Below the pieces are notes generated by a model. The model had not been told where the DNA came from and searched no databases. It worked only from the letters and a program-made list of their open reading frames with translations. Both the position numbers and the translations under genes were made by a program. Shown in pieces: positions 22,003 through 34,349 of a DNA stretch of 64,000 nucleotides. This stretch comes from Dichetophora obliterata (Eukaryota; Arthropoda; Insecta; Diptera; Sciomyzidae): contig OY986435.1 in the NCBI GenBank assembly GCA_963920525.1, positions 174,873,266-174,937,265 on the forward strand, read 5' to 3'. The first letter of the stretch is position 1. Each line of letters opens with the position of its first letter.

Positions 22003-22690
22003 TTAATACGCAAACATTAAATGTTGTCGTAAACTTTTTGATATTTATTTTCGAATAAGGGCAATGAAACGTATATCATTCAAAAGGTACTGCACCATAG
22101 ATGTGCCGAATCAAGTTATATTTAAAATTGATGATCTCTGACCCGAATATTGAAAGTTTATATAAATTTTAGTAAGGAATCTCAGGGCTACGAGGAAGTA
22201 GAATAGTGAATGAGGTATCATGGGAAAGGACTGGCTGTACAGTATGATTGCATTTTTGATTAGTGAACTTTGACCTGAAATATGAGCGTTAAAAGAGCAT
22301 TTATTTATAAAAGCTAAACTTTAAGAGATGGAAAAACATTATGTAAGATCGAATTTTAGACATTGATAATATGTGCAGCAAGTTCTAGAGACATTTTTCG
22401 CCATCTCTTACGGATACACTATAATAAGCATTTTTTTATGTACCATGTGTGAAAATGCATTGCGATGGTGAAATTTCTTACAAATAGTAAATTCTGAAAA
22501 ATTTCCTTTATTTTCACATCAAAGTTATGCCGATATCTCGAAAACTATGGCTTTTTTCAGTAAAAATTTTTTTTGTATGAAAAGCCCTGGTTGTGAAAAA
22601 TAACGGTGTTCGAAAGTGTTTTTTTTTTTGGTAATGTTTTGCAGATATTTTTTAAAATGTTCGGCTATTTTGATATCAGAATGATTGCGA
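22003..22690 (+). repeat. Long direct repeat, copy 2
   Basis: Second copy of 17635-18245, diverged, with small insertions such as AGGAATCTCAGGGCTACGAG near 22175. Confidence 0.8.
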
Positions 22691-23066
22691 TAATTTGAAA
22701 CCTACTAAGATTTATTTAGTAAAACACATTTTCTTAAAGCAAGGTCATCGCCTCAGAATGAAAAAAGAAACGATTGAAATTTCAGAAAGTTGGTCAAGCG
22801 AAACCTTGTTAACAACTGAATTGGATGAGCAGATAAGGTGTTGGACCAGTACATCAGAGGACATCAAATCATGTACTGGTCAAACAATTTTTTTATTTTA
22901 GTTTATTTAAGCTGGGTCTCGAACCCAATTTTCCACATTTCTTTTTCTTAAATTTTTGTGGATTGTAATTGTAAACTTTTCCTTGGATTAAAAAGTAAAT
23001 TTTTTGGTGTTGTCGTATCTGTAATCCAAAAAAGTTTGAAATTTACTCCAAGTTTTTAACCGTGTA

Positions 23067-24000
23067 CAAGTATCCGGATATCCGAATATACGTATCTGCA
23101 TTTGAAAATTCAATGCTTCATCCTTGCTAGTTGTTTTTGTTTTGTGTCTTTTCTTTTTGATTTTTTATAGCAGCTTGGTGTGCAATATTATATACATACA
23201 TTGGGGCCCAGCGAACAGTTTTTAACAAACAAGTGCAGATGACAGCTTTATTGGGAAATGATAGAATTAGTTTGAATGACATTAAGTTCAATTTTGGTAG
23301 AAAATGAAGGCTTTTTTATTGTTTTTTAACTCACAAAGGTAACCATGGCGTTAGAAAACGGTTTTTATGTACTAAATATAAACATATGACAAATCTTTTT
23401 GAATTAGTTTTGTGAATGAATCCTATTTTATGTTAAATGTTTTAGGATTGGGCGAGCGAGTGTTGTCATGTTTGTGACATGACAACAACAAAACTAACAA
23501 CAAAAACACTTTGAATTTACTTAAAGCCTTGCGTTTGTTGTGTGAAATCTTTTAAATGTTTATCGTGTAAGCATTGACCTTTGATCCAATGAATAATGTT
23601 TTCGTATCATCTACCGGAAAAGTGCTGCTCTAAACATAAAACTGCTCTTAATAAAATTTTCGGACTTTTTTAATTTCATCAACTTTTCATGAGACAGACG
23701 ACTTTTGTCACTTGAAATAAAATTTTATCAGTATTATTGGTTGTTTCAATGTATCCGTAAGCCGGCTGTTGCTTTCAGAAATTTACATCGATATTCATTT
23801 AATTTCGTAAGTTTTCAAAAATGGTAAAATATGGTCATATCAATAAAATTAATCTTTCAATTTTGCTAAATTTATTGGACTAGTAAGCCCGTGTGGGGTT
23901 AAAACGCCAAAATCAAACATAAAAAAATAAACTGGCCATTTCATCCCTTGGAAGGACTTTGGACCTAGCTTCTATTGATCAATTGTGTTGTGCGTGTTAT
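23067..24000. other. AT-rich DNA without recognisable genes
   Basis: Contains TTGTCATG/CATGACAA inverted motifs near 23465-23490 and otherwise plain sequence. Confidence 0.4.
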
Positions 24001-24003
24001 TAA

Positions 24004-24143
24004 GGGCATTAATCTGTATCACAAAGCAGCACACCAACGACAAGCAAGACACGAGAAGCAATACTTTTTTCTATACGAAATTCTATTGCTTCTCGTGTCT
24101 TGCTTGTCGTTGGTGTGCTGCTTCGTGATACAGATTAATGCCC
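24004..24143. mobile_element. 140-bp palindromic MITE, PIF/Harbinger-like, copy 1
   Basis: The two halves, from GGGCATTAATCTG to CAGATTAATGCCC, are complementary along about 60 bp with one mismatch near the tips (CACAAAG against CACGAAG). TAA flanks both sides (24001-24003 and 24144-24146), a 3-bp duplication as made by PIF/Harbinger elements. Transcribed, it would fold into a long hairpin. A second copy is at 41262-41401. Confidence 0.8.
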
Positions 24144-24164
24144 TAAATGTTTGATCACAAATGA

Positions 24165-24403
24165 TCGCGAACTGGACCCTACGTGTTTTATGCCGGACTC
24201 CGAACGGCTTAAGTTCTCAAGAAGCTTTACATGGCAATTTTTGCTCTCTGAGGCTTGCCATGGTCTGCAGAGAGGTCACGACCGAACAGAAAAATTAATT
24301 CAATTGAAAAACTTTTCTGTCTGAGCTGGAATTAAACCCGAGCTACCGCGGTTCTTAAGCTTAGAGGCCACGCACTCTATCCACTAGGCTACGACTGCCA
24401 CAA
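24165..24403 (-). repeat. tRNA-derived SINE
   Basis: On the minus strand GGCAGTCGTAGCCTAGTGG contains an A box (TAGCCTAGTGG, 24381-24391), and GGGTTTAATTCC (near 24328-24339) is the B box. The body downstream (CCGTTCGGAGTCCGGC near 24192-24210) recalls SINE bodies of higher flies. No long A tail is visible. Confidence 0.7.
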
Positions 24404-24651
24404 CCAAACATACACAATCAAACATACCTAGATTTTATTTTAAGCTATTGAATAGATTTTCAACTGATCAAAATTAAAATTAAATTAATTTTGGCCTTTT
24501 TGAAATATGAGCGGTATTTCTTATTAAATATTTGTGAAAATTTTTAAAAATAGAAAAATTTTCCGATCAACAATTTAGAAATCTTTTTTCAACTGTTAGA
24601 AATCATTCCAGTATCACTTTGATATTGAATATACCAATTCATGGTTTTAGC

Positions 24652-27506
24652 CAGTGGTGCCAACTAAACGGAAATTACGGATTTCTACGAATATTTAAGA
24701 ATTGCACAGATAGATAAACGGACAACAGTAGCAAAATAAGGTAAATCTACGAATTTTTAAGAATACCACACAGAATTTTCGTAGATTTCGCTTTTTTTCT
24801 ACCAAATTTTATGTCAAAACTTTTGGAATGGTAAAAAAATGTACTTATTAAAGCTCTGCAAAGAACCATCCAAGAACACCAGTTGTGTGTTGTTATTTTT
24901 TCTTATATCTACTTGACATCTGTTTCGCTCTCTAAGCATTGAGTATGCATGGAATATTTCGCATTTAGATAACGATGGAATAGGTATGAGAGAGTGAAAT
25001 TACCAAGTATCAAAAATACTAGTTTGAGCACATACAGAACAAACAGATATATCGATATTACTGTTATCTTTATTTGGAATATCTGGAGTATGTGACGTTG
25101 CAAGCATAAAGATTAAAGAGCGAAATAAACAACAAAAAAAGAAATAAAGTTTTGAAATAATAGGGTTGCCACCTAATAATATGTATTTTTTAGAATTTTA
25201 AACATCATTTAACAGTATTAGGGAGTCACTGATTTCGAATCTGAAGTCAAAATTTTAAAATGCAAAATGGTGGATAGGGTTGCCACCTTAATTTTTTGTA
25301 TTTATATGAATTCGGGGCTGGCAAAAAAATGGTACATCAAAAATGGGTCGCTTAATCCGAGTCCGCGGTCAGAATATTTGAATTATAAACTTTTGAAATA
25401 ATAGGGTTGCTTTTACTTTTGAAAATACATATTATTAGGTGGCAGCCCTATTATTATAAAATTTTATCATTTTGAAATTCTGACCACGGATTTGGACTCA
25501 GCGACCCATTTTTGGTGTATTATTTTTTTGCCAGCCCCGAATTCATAAAAATACAAAAAATTAAGGTGGCAACCCTATCCACCATTTTGCACTTTAAAAT
25601 TCTGACTTCAGATTCGAAATCAGTGACTCCCTAATACTGTTAAATGATGTTTAAAATTCTAAAAAATACATATTATTAGGTGGCAACCCTATTATTTCAA
25701 AACTTTATCATATTGAAATTCTGGCCACGGATTCGGATTCAGCGACCCATTTTTGGTGTACCATTTTTTTTGGCAGCCCCGAATTCGTAAAAATTTAAAA
25801 TATTAAGGTGGCAACCCTATCCACCATCATGAATTTAAAAATTTTGAGTTCAGATTCGAAATCAGTAACCTCCCAATACTGTTCCCTCATGTTTAAAATT
25901 CTTAAAATAAAACATTTTTAGGTGGCAACCCTATGTGTAGAAAAATTTTCGAATTTTGAAATTCTGAAAACGGATTCGGATTCAGCGACCCATTTTTACC
26001 CTTTAGTTTGCGCCAGCCCCGAATTCGTAAAAATAAAAAATTAAGGTGGCAACCTTATCCAAATTTTAAAATTATGACATCAGATTCGAAATCAGTAACC
26101 CCCAATACTGTTTCCATATGCTTAAAAATCTGTATTTTCAAATACAAAGAGAACGATCTGGAATATCCATATTGAATGGATATATCCATTTAAAAAAGGG
26201 TTAAAACAGATACTCCACTTAGAGGAACAGATAAAGAAAAAAAAGCTTATACTACAATGAGAGCCAGAGAAACAGATGATAAGCTCTCTGCTTATTCCAA
26301 AGCATGTAAGCATATGTTCAGTTCTACTCCTTGTTGTATTTGTACCAATTTTATCAGGTTTTTACTTGTTTTATCTGTTTGTACAAGTAGAACGGATGGT
26401 TCGCTGCAGACCTTTAGTACTTATCACTAAAAAATTTATTTACATAATTTGTTTAAACTTTGCGCTTATCAACCAATAATTGCAAATAAAAAAACTATTT
26501 TAAGGAATCTAATTTTGAAGTCAGCCAGTGGACAGCCTCATTTGAGGTGAGTGTATACCCATTACATTAACCCATTAATGCTCACCACCAGAACTCGTTG
26601 ATTCTATTTGTAGAAATTTTTGGCATTAATTTGTATGCCGAAAAACCCAGAAGTTTTAGAAAAAATTCAAAGAGTTTGGGTGTGGCAAAGTATGTAAACG
26701 TATAAGATCATAAACGTATAAGGGGTCTGTAAGTTAAAAAATTAGGAAAAAAACTGCAAAAATTTGAAAAAATTAGAAATTGGAAAATTTTCATTTCGTG
26801 GCGCAGCTGTTCAACTCTTACCTAATGCATTTGTTTTAAGTTAAATTTTCATTCTTCTTGATGTGTATAACAAAAAATAACTCACCTGAGTGGAATTTTT
26901 CACTTTTCTTTAAAATACAGCACTTAAAACTGGCTGTAAAAATAAATAAAAAGGCTTCAAGATAAATTTAAGAATTTACACGCAAAACGCATATTTTAAG
27001 CTTTCTCACACTTTTAGAAGCAAAAGCTTTACAATGGCTGCGAATTTTTGAAAAATGCTTTCATCGCGTATGACATATCATGCGTTGTAATTTACGGGTT
27101 AAAACAAAATTTAAAGTGCCTGTAAAATGTATTTCAATGTTTTTGTATTTATTATGATTATAGATTTAAAAAATCTAATGTTCCTTTAAAATGAATAAAA
27201 GTTACGTCTTATGCTATGCTTTTAGGTTTTAGTTGTAGTAACATAAGTAAAAGTAATAGTTGTAAACTATTTTTACTTAAAATTATGTTTTACGTTGTTT
27301 GTAACTTTTATAAGGTTAATGCAAATTTTATAAATAAAATCAAATATACAAAAAAATTTTAAAAATCTATTAATGACTTCAATTGAGTAATTTTATTAGC
27401 TGTTAGTTTTAAATAGAAAAAAATATATAAATTTGCTAACACGGATTTGCACGGACTTTTTATGTCGCATTTGTGGATTTTTACTCTTCTCGGGTTAGCA
27501 TCACTG
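24652..27506. mobile_element. 2.9-kb non-autonomous hAT-type element
   Basis: Left end CAGTGGTGCCAAC; right end complementary to CAGTGATGCTAAC. GTTTTAGC is repeated perfectly on both sides (24644-24651 and 27507-27514), the 8-bp duplication of hAT elements. No transposase is recognisable. Much of the interior is an inverted and tandem array (25150-26110). Confidence 0.8.
25150..26110. repeat. Inverted plus tandem array around AGGTGGCAACCCTAT
   Basis: Sequence from about 25155 to 25420 is the inverse of about 25435-25700 (ATAGGGTTGCCACC against GGTGGCAACCCTAT, with matching AATTCGGGGCTGGC against GCCAGCCCCGAATT). Direct, more diverged copies continue to about 26110. The unit is roughly 240 bp, made of two half-units each ending at the TGGCAACC motif. 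No protein. Confidence 0.85.
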
Positions 27507-27514
27507 GTTTTAGC

Positions 27515-27758
27515 TGTGAAATTATAAAAAATTATTCGTCAGTATAACAGTTTCATAGCGATGGCGCTAAATACCTCACATATTTTTAGACATATGCTGA
27601 AATTAACATAACAACAACAATTATATGCAAACTTTAACTCTCTATAACTTAAAAATATGAATTCTTAAGAAATAAAAAGTCCTGTTTGCACATCTACGGG
27701 TCTAAACTTACCAAATCATACTAAATATATTGAGATATGACTTGTACTTAAAAAGCCT
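27515..27758. other. AT-rich spacer between two transposons
   Basis: Nothing recognisable. Confidence 0.4.
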
Positions 27759-27760
27759 TA

Positions 27761-28992
27761 CGCCGTACAAAATAACGCATAACGCAACACTTTTTTTCAA
27801 AAATTGACCTCATGGCTTTCGATTTGTCTTCTTTTTCGGCTTTAGGTTCCTATTAAAATTCTAAGAACATAAATTAATTTATTTTTTTTATCGCCATTCG
27901 TTAAAAAGTTATTGACCTTTCAATTCTGCAAATCGTCCGAAAACGCCAGAATTGGAAAATTTTTAAATTATTGTATCTACGTCAGTTTTAATAAAATTTT
28001 GCCATGAGAGCCAGTCTTCAAAGACCATTTGAAAACTAATTAACAAACGCGAGAGCTTTACAAATGGCTATAACAAAGGAGTCAACAATATGTTATCAGT
28101 TTTGCTCAAAAGAGTTTTTTGAAACGTTGAAGTGGAGTTGATGTCAAAATTTAAAAATGTGCAAGCTATAACCGGCACACAAAAGTTACTCAGTTTTATT
28201 CCCATCAATAATAGGCAGATTAAAACTGAACGATATTCAGCTTCAGAGGCTTTTTTAATATATCAGCTGATCAATTTATCGTAACTTTTTTGTTTTGAGA
28301 CCGATTTTTAAACTTTTTGGAACAAAATCTAAATAAAAAATATTTTTTTTTCGGTATTTACCATTTTTCTCTACCAAGGTCAAGTGTAAGGTCATCAAAA
28401 CTTGTGAATAAAATGTTAGTCCTTATAAGACAAACCATTTTGCAGATTACATTTTTCAAATATCTTTACCGTTATGAAATTTATAGGCGATAAATTGCCT
28501 CAAAATGATAAGGTATGTGCACAAAAATTGAAATTGCGAAAAAATATATAAAAGCTCCAACATAAAATTGTGGTTGACTTAAAGTCAACATTCTTCTTCA
28601 AATTTAAAAAATAAAAAATCGAAAAAAAATTACGCGTTTTTTGAGAAATTAGCAAATAAATTTTTTTTTTTAAAAATGTTGGCAACCCTAACATCCAAAA
28701 TTTTAAAATTATATATTTTTACCAGAAACTACTTTCTAATACCTTCCTAACGGTACCTCATTTATAAAAATTGGATTAAAACTGATGTAGATACAATAAT
28801 TTAAAAATTTTCCAATTCTGACGTTTTCGGACGATTAGCAGAATTGAAAGGTATTTAGCTTTTTAACGAATGGCGATAAAAAAAATAAATGAACTTATGT
28901 TCTTAGCATTTCAATAGGAGCCGAAAGCCCAAAAATAAAACAAATCGAAGGCCATGAGACGGACCCGTTTTGCGTTATGCTTGGAATGGGCG
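27761..28992. mobile_element. 1.2-kb element with about 240-bp inverted repeats
   Basis: 27780-28010 is inverted at 28760-28982 (for example GCATAACGCAA, AATCGTCCGAAAACG, TTTTTTATCGCCATTCGTTAA). The outer ends CGCC and GGCG adjoin TA on each side, so a TA duplication is plausible. The interior is AT-rich with no gene. Confidence 0.65.
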
Positions 28993-29029
28993 TATATAAA
29001 AAACAAAAAGACAAAAACAACATTCTTGA

Positions 29030-30200
29030 TAATTAATTGTGATCTATTCTTTGAATTTTTACATTACTTTAATTGTGAGCTATTTAGGTCAAGTATTTAG
29101 AATAAGACAGCAATAACAACTATGTATAGAGTCAACCACACAGCAGACTAGACACTCTGTTTCGAAAATCGCTACATTTCCTCTTCAGTAGTCTTGTGTG
29201 ATTCAGCTGTGACCAACCCACTGTTAATTTTAGGTTATCTTTAGGTGTAGCAAGGTCTTTAGACCAGCCTACTTAGACCAAATTATTGGTCCGTTGTGAT
29301 GCCACAGAATGGCAGAAGGGAGTAATCAAGTGAAACTTTTGTGTAGGATGTTCTTGAAGTGGCAGAAGCTGTAGATATTAAATCTGATGCAAGTGTTATT
29401 CCTTGACCTCAGTCAAATCAAGTCACTAAGCATTCCTCTCCACAAACTTTTTCTACCTCCACCAACTACAACATTTCGTTGTAAATTGCATGTGTTTAGA
29501 AGTTCCATTGATTAGACACAAGGAAAGAAAGGTTAAAGCGTAAGACCATGACCCGGCTAGGATTCGTACCCGGGACCCCTGAGCGACAGCCAAGCACGCT
29601 ATCACTAGACTATCGATGCCGCCAACCCACTTTTTAAGTCTCATATGATTTGACGCCTGTTATCTAAATAGCTCATGTAAAAATTCGATGAATAGATCAC
29701 AATTAATTATTAAATTTAGCTTTTTATGGTAGAGCCAGACCAAATAAGTTTAATTAATGCAATTCGGTCGATTTCGGCCAAGGTCATAAATAATTAAACA
29801 TTTAGTTATGCAAAAAGTCATATTTCAGCTAAACACTTGCTTCTAGCGAAGCAAAAATCTCGTCCCAAAATCCCATGGTGTACTTCGGCATATTCGTCGA
29901 ACTCCAAATGAATAGCGGAAAATAAGAAGCAACAAAAAGCAGACACACGATACTTGGTTTAGGCTTGATCTAAAAATGTTTACTGCTTTATCGTCGTATG
30001 ATAAAAATGACCGATGAGAGAGTAATATTCTAACGAGTTTATTCAAACTGGTGTCAAATCATATAAGACTTAACCAGTAGGTTGGTTACAGCTGAATCAT
30101 TAAAGACAACTGAAGAGGATTGACTCTATACAGATTTGTTGTTGTTGTTGCCTTCTTCAAACTTACTTGATGTAAATAGCTCACAATTAAAATCAAAATA
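29030..30200. repeat. Foldback repeat cluster interrupted by a SINE
   Basis: AATTGTGAGCTATTTA, GTATAGAGTCAA, CCTCTTCAGT.GTC and GATTCAGCTGT at 29070-29225 recur in inverse order at 30050-30195. A further inverted piece (TTAATTGTGATCTATTC) links 29035 with 29700. The interior holds the SINE below. Confidence 0.65.
29245..29640 (-). repeat. tRNA-derived SINE, second type
   Basis: On the minus strand the head reads GGCATCGATAGTCTAGTGATA (A box near 29598-29612) and GGTACGAATCC (B box, 29560-29570). The body extends left to a TGGCATCACAACGGACC-like segment near 29290-29310, a sequence I associate with dipteran SINE bodies. The length is an estimate. Confidence 0.6.
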
Positions 30201-30927
30201 GATTCTAATTTAAAAAATTTATAACGTTTGCTATAGCCAAATTCTAGATTCTTCGAAAAAAAATTCTTTAAACTATCAATTCTTAAATAAAATAAATTTT
30301 AAAAACAAATATTTGTATTTGGCTAATCGATGTTTTACGAATAAATAATAAACACACAACAACAAAACATATTTATTTTATTCTTTTTCTATAACTACTG
30401 CAAAAAACTAAACCGAACACAACTTGCAGATATTTATCCGTTTTACTCTTGTGTATTTTTTTCTGGAATTGAGTGTATCCTGGCCTAGAGGCTTTTTACA
30501 GACAATCTTCCATGCTAAACTTACGTAATTTTAAAATGATAAAGATGAAAAATGACTGTAAAGAAGTGGCTGCTGCGTTGGCATGCGTAAAACCTGTTTA
30601 AGCTGACTCGTATTCAAGTTATTAGTATTCAATAATAAATAAAAAAGAAGCCTAATTGAAATTAAGCCACATCGTGCTGCAGAAGCCCAGGTGACAGCAG
30701 TGTCTGAATAAAGCTAGTCAACTCTAGGATAAACGCGTTAAACGTACTGCAATGCTGAGGTTATTCATTCAGTACTCCCAATAGCCAAAAAAGACAGGGC
30801 TAGTGGGCTGCTTAAAAAATTTCTGTCGAGACTATGATTAACTAAAATTAACAACTGACTTCTTTTTAAAAATTGCACTCATTCGTGTACGAAACAAACT
30901 ATATTTTAAACGAGAGTTTGAATGCTG
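30201..30927. other. AT-rich DNA without recognisable genes
   Basis: No repeats or coding similarity seen. Confidence 0.4.
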
Positions 30928-31419
30928 CACGGTTAGTAGTAATCTTGGAATTAATTTTAATATATTAATTATTTTAATATACGAAAATAGTATAAAAATT
31001 AAATACTGGCCAAATACGTAAGTTAATTTGTAATAAAAATAAGTATTGAAATTTAATATTCAGTTTTTTTAATTTTGAATACTGATTTTATACTAAAAAT
31101 TAAATATAATAGTAAATATAGTATTAAATTTATGCCAAAAGGTGTAAATATCGTTGTAATTTTTTTTAAATGTATTAAAATTTAATACAAAATTGTATTT
31201 TAATATGTTGCAGCATGTCTTAAAAATTAAATATAATATCACAATAGTGACGAATATAAAATATCGTTGTAATATTTGAACTGTATTAAATTGTAAAACA
31301 AAATATATTTAAAAATTTTGTAGTTATTTGATGCGTATTAAATTTAATACTTTTTGAATTAAAAAACTTTGTAATACTTTGCCTGTATTAAAATTTTTTC
31401 CAAGAATTCTAACCCTGTG
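30928..31419. mobile_element. MITE with CACGG-type ends
   Basis: CACGGTTAGTAGTAATCTTGG at the left faces CCAAGAATTCTAACCCTGTG at the right, then TA. The interior is a run of TATTAAATTTAATAC-like motifs in both orientations. The left flank is TG rather than TA. Related in its termini to the elements at 17481, 36155 and 36886. Confidence 0.55.
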
Positions 31420-31932
31420 TACAATATGCAAACGTTAGGTTGCCCATTTTTTCCCCGTCAGAACTACTGGGTTGCCAAGCATAAACTGGTAAGTCGATAC
31501 TAGTAACTTGCACTTATCTGTTATTTAAATTTTTTTTTTGGCAACCCACTATCGTTGTATTTTTAAACATTTTTAATTTTATATATAACTAGTATAAAAG
31601 CCTATCCTACGATAGGTCCTCCGTACACTTCCTTTATGGAGCCATTTACCGAAAGCACTTATTCTATTTTTAAAGCTTGATTTTTTATTCAATTGATTTT
31701 TAAAAATTACAAATGTACCACTTTATATAACACTTTACGTTTGGAAGCAGTGTTTAAAAATTAGTTCATGGGTAAAAGTGCAAAAGTCGAGTTTGGTAAT
31801 AATCATATTCATGCACAACTTAAAAAATTGGCCTTGCAACCATCATAAACGTAGCAACTCAGGTGTCGTTTCGCCGCTGATACAACTATATTTTTATTTA
31901 CAATCGACTCAAATCGAATCAAAATAATTTCA
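31420..31932. other. AT-rich DNA with one dispersed repeat
   Basis: 31428-31475 (GCAAACGTTAGGTTGCCC...CCGTCAGAACTACTGG) is related to 52378-52425, both beside T-runs. Confidence 0.45.
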
Positions 31933-31936
31933 TTAA

Positions 31937-32168
31937 CCCTAATCCTACTGCGTCATTTTACAACATATCCCACTGCGATGTGAATTTGAGTCACACATGT
32001 AAAAAAATAAAAAATAGGGGTTGATGCCATGAAATTTATGTTACTCTGTATTTGAAGAAAATTAATTCATTTGAGAATGCAAATAGACTTCAATGCAAAA
32101 AAGGACTTGTTTAATAATTAAAATCTTGTTAAAATGTGATCCAAAGTCACACCGTAGTAGGATTAGGG
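31937..32168. mobile_element. 232-bp piggyBac-type MITE
   Basis: TTAA (31933-31936) then CCCTAATCCTACTGCG; the right end is complementary to CCCTAATCCTACTACG, then TTAA (32169-32172). TTAA targets and CCC-starting ends fit piggyBac-like elements. Non-coding. Confidence 0.8.
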
Positions 32169-32172
32169 TTAA

Positions 32173-32955
32173 AATCGTCATAAATTTTTAAAGAAGGATG
32201 AAAAAAAGAGGTAGTTAGATCAAAAACGTATTTGTGTAAAATCCCATTATTGTCACTGATATCTATCAAATATATTTTCTGTGCATACTTTCAGGCTGAA
32301 CATTTTTGAGAACAGTATGTCTTGTAATCGTACTTTACTGTTAAAAAATAATTACAGTTTGTTAAATACTGTGTGCAGAGCAGCATGCTTACCTTTTATG
32401 TATGACCTGTTTTATATTGAGCAAAATTTGAAAGTAAGTTTTTTGACGTTCCCTTTTAAACTTGCCGAAAGCTTCTACATTTGGAAATAGTTGAATTCAA
32501 TTTCATGTCTTCTTTGTTTATTTTCTTAAAAACAAGATCATCAAAATAACTCATACAAAAATTGCAGTACAAGCGAATATAAGAAACTCGCCTACATATG
32601 CGAAAAATAAAATGAAGAGCAACGCTAAAATTGCGAAAATAACAAAAGGAACACAAAAAATTTGCCAGTACAGAGCAAGTTTTATCTTTCCCTTCGTCAC
32701 CGTAAATTCACATAAACTCACCACGATTTACCTACAAACTTAAATTGTTGCTTTCAAGTCTTACCCAATGTATAAGTGGTCTATTAAAATGTGCGTACTT
32801 TCAGGCTGAACAGTTTGAGAGATATTGGGCACAGAGCAGCGTGCATGCCTTTTATATAATAAGATACCTATTATCAAGTAAACGGATGAGTGAAGGTCGT
32901 TTTGTATTCGGATCTTAGACTCTTAGAAGTATTCGTAAAAATTTTCATCTTGATT
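32173..32955. repeat. Direct repeat pair in AT-rich DNA
   Basis: ACTTTCAGGCTGAACA plus GCAGAGCAGC.TGC...CCTTTTAT at 32286-32400 recurs, condensed, at 32798-32862. The DNA between has no recognisable gene. Confidence 0.6.
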
Positions 32956-32959
32956 CTTT

Positions 32960-33125
32960 CATCAAAAAGTCCGCTTTCATCTTTTTGACTGAAACATAGA
33001 TTTATGAAGAGAAAAAGGTCCCTTTTCAACAAACCCAGTTATAAATATTTTGCAAATTGTAATGGTAAATACGCTTCTGGAGGTGTTGCGGTTTTTGTCG
33101 TTGAAAATATAAATGTGAGTATCAA
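32960..33125 (+). pseudogene. LINE endonuclease fragment
   Basis: Two plus-strand frames read FIFLTET (then a stop) and, one frame over, SLFNKPSYKYFANCNGKYAS followed by GGVAVFVVENINVSI. This is the LTETW...GGVAVFV signature of the apurinic-type endonuclease of jockey/CR1-like LINEs. It is short, broken, and not joined to a reverse transcriptase here. Confidence 0.55.
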
Positions 33126-33129
33126 TACT

Positions 33130-34345
33130 TAAATTGTAAGATTTCTGATGTGTTGAAGATCAATTGTTCAATTGTTAACCACAATATTTCTTTTATATGT
33201 ATTTATAAATTTCACGAAGGTACGTGAAAAATTATTTGTTATCAATTGATAAATCCGATCATTTGATCGGTTTAAAGCGATCGATAATTCCATGTTTGGA
33301 ATTTGGTAAAAAATTTAAACTAAGTCTACCTCCCACACAAAGTACCGTGGCAAATTAGTAATACTCGAAATATAAAAAAATAAAGATTTTTAAAGTGTGC
33401 GTCTTCGGAGATACAGGGTTCGATAGTTGACATATTTTTCGTAAATTCATATTTTAAAAGCCTGCAAACCACCAATAGTTTTTATGGTTTTTTGCGTAAT
33501 TTTATCAAAGAGCATTTCAATAATAATTTAGAAAAAGGAATAAATTTTAAAAAACCTGAACTTCCAAAAACGGATTTGTTAAAATAAAAGCAAATTAATA
33601 TCTTTCCAATAGTTTAAATATTTTTGTAAGCCTTGTTCATAGTTTAATAAAAATTAATTTTATTGTACTCTAGATAACAGCTTTACTGTGTTTAAATGAA
33701 GTAAAGATTTAAGGGAAATCGTTCACACCTAAAACATGTTTTTTGGGTCGACCCTGCAGCGTTTCCAGTGGCAACAAGGACTAACCAAGGTAAAAGAACA
33801 AAAAATTAAAAAAATTCACCATTATATTAATTCATAAAAATTGTGGAGACTCTTTTATAACTTAAATAATGACTCTTTTTAACACTTTCAAAATAAAGGC
33901 TCAAATGATTTTTGTTATACAGCTCAATAACAACTCCATGGTTTCCAGAAAATTATTATCAGGTGTTCGATAGTTAAAAATCTCCTCATTTGCTTCCTCA
34001 TATTCTTCATTTTTTCTCCCATTACCACCTATAAATGAATTTTTGTATTTTTTAAGAAGTTATTTATGTACGAAGACTCTTTCTTGCACTGTTTTCTTGA
34101 CATTATTATTAGTGACAATTCGTGAAAAATTTATAAGAACTTACTTGATTATTTGTTATATTAAATATGTTTAATAATAAAAAATGAAATTACTTCCACG
34201 CACTTCGAAGTTTAAACTCACAATCAATACTTCAATTTTGCTTATAGTGCTTGCTGCGCACAAAAAACGCAGCAAGCTGATCGCAGCAAGAATGGAATTC
34301 CCAAACTTTATGTAGGAATTAAATTCGCAAGAATTACAGGAATTA
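33130..34345. other. AT-rich DNA; one strong small hairpin
   Basis: GCTTGCTGCG and CGCAGCAAGC form a perfect 10-bp stem at 34249-34277. Nothing else recognisable. Confidence 0.45.
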
Positions 34346-34349
34346 AAAA

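Larger units (their letters stand above)
17481..23064. mobile_element. TA-flanked composite repeat with CACGG ends (5.6 kb)
   Basis: The left end is TA then CACGGTTAAAAA; the right end is TTTTTAACCGTG then TA, an exact 12-bp inverted terminus. Long direct repeats lie inside (17635-18245 and 22003-22690), each near a TAGTTT.ATTT...GCTGGGT..CGAACCCA-like tRNA T-arm motif (17570 and 22897). Between them are a hAT-type element, a decayed LINE and unknown sequence. No transposase was found. Whether one element spans the whole interval or two partial copies frame later insertions is not settled. Confidence 0.55.

Noticed and set aside
17635..22690. Long direct repeats as LTRs of a retrotransposon
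   Set aside because: No TG...CA ends, primer site or polypurine tract; the enclosed reverse transcriptase is of LINE type.
24328..24403. tRNA gene on the minus strand
   Set aside because: Boxes A and B are good, but the sequence continues into a SINE body and the acceptor stem is not formed.
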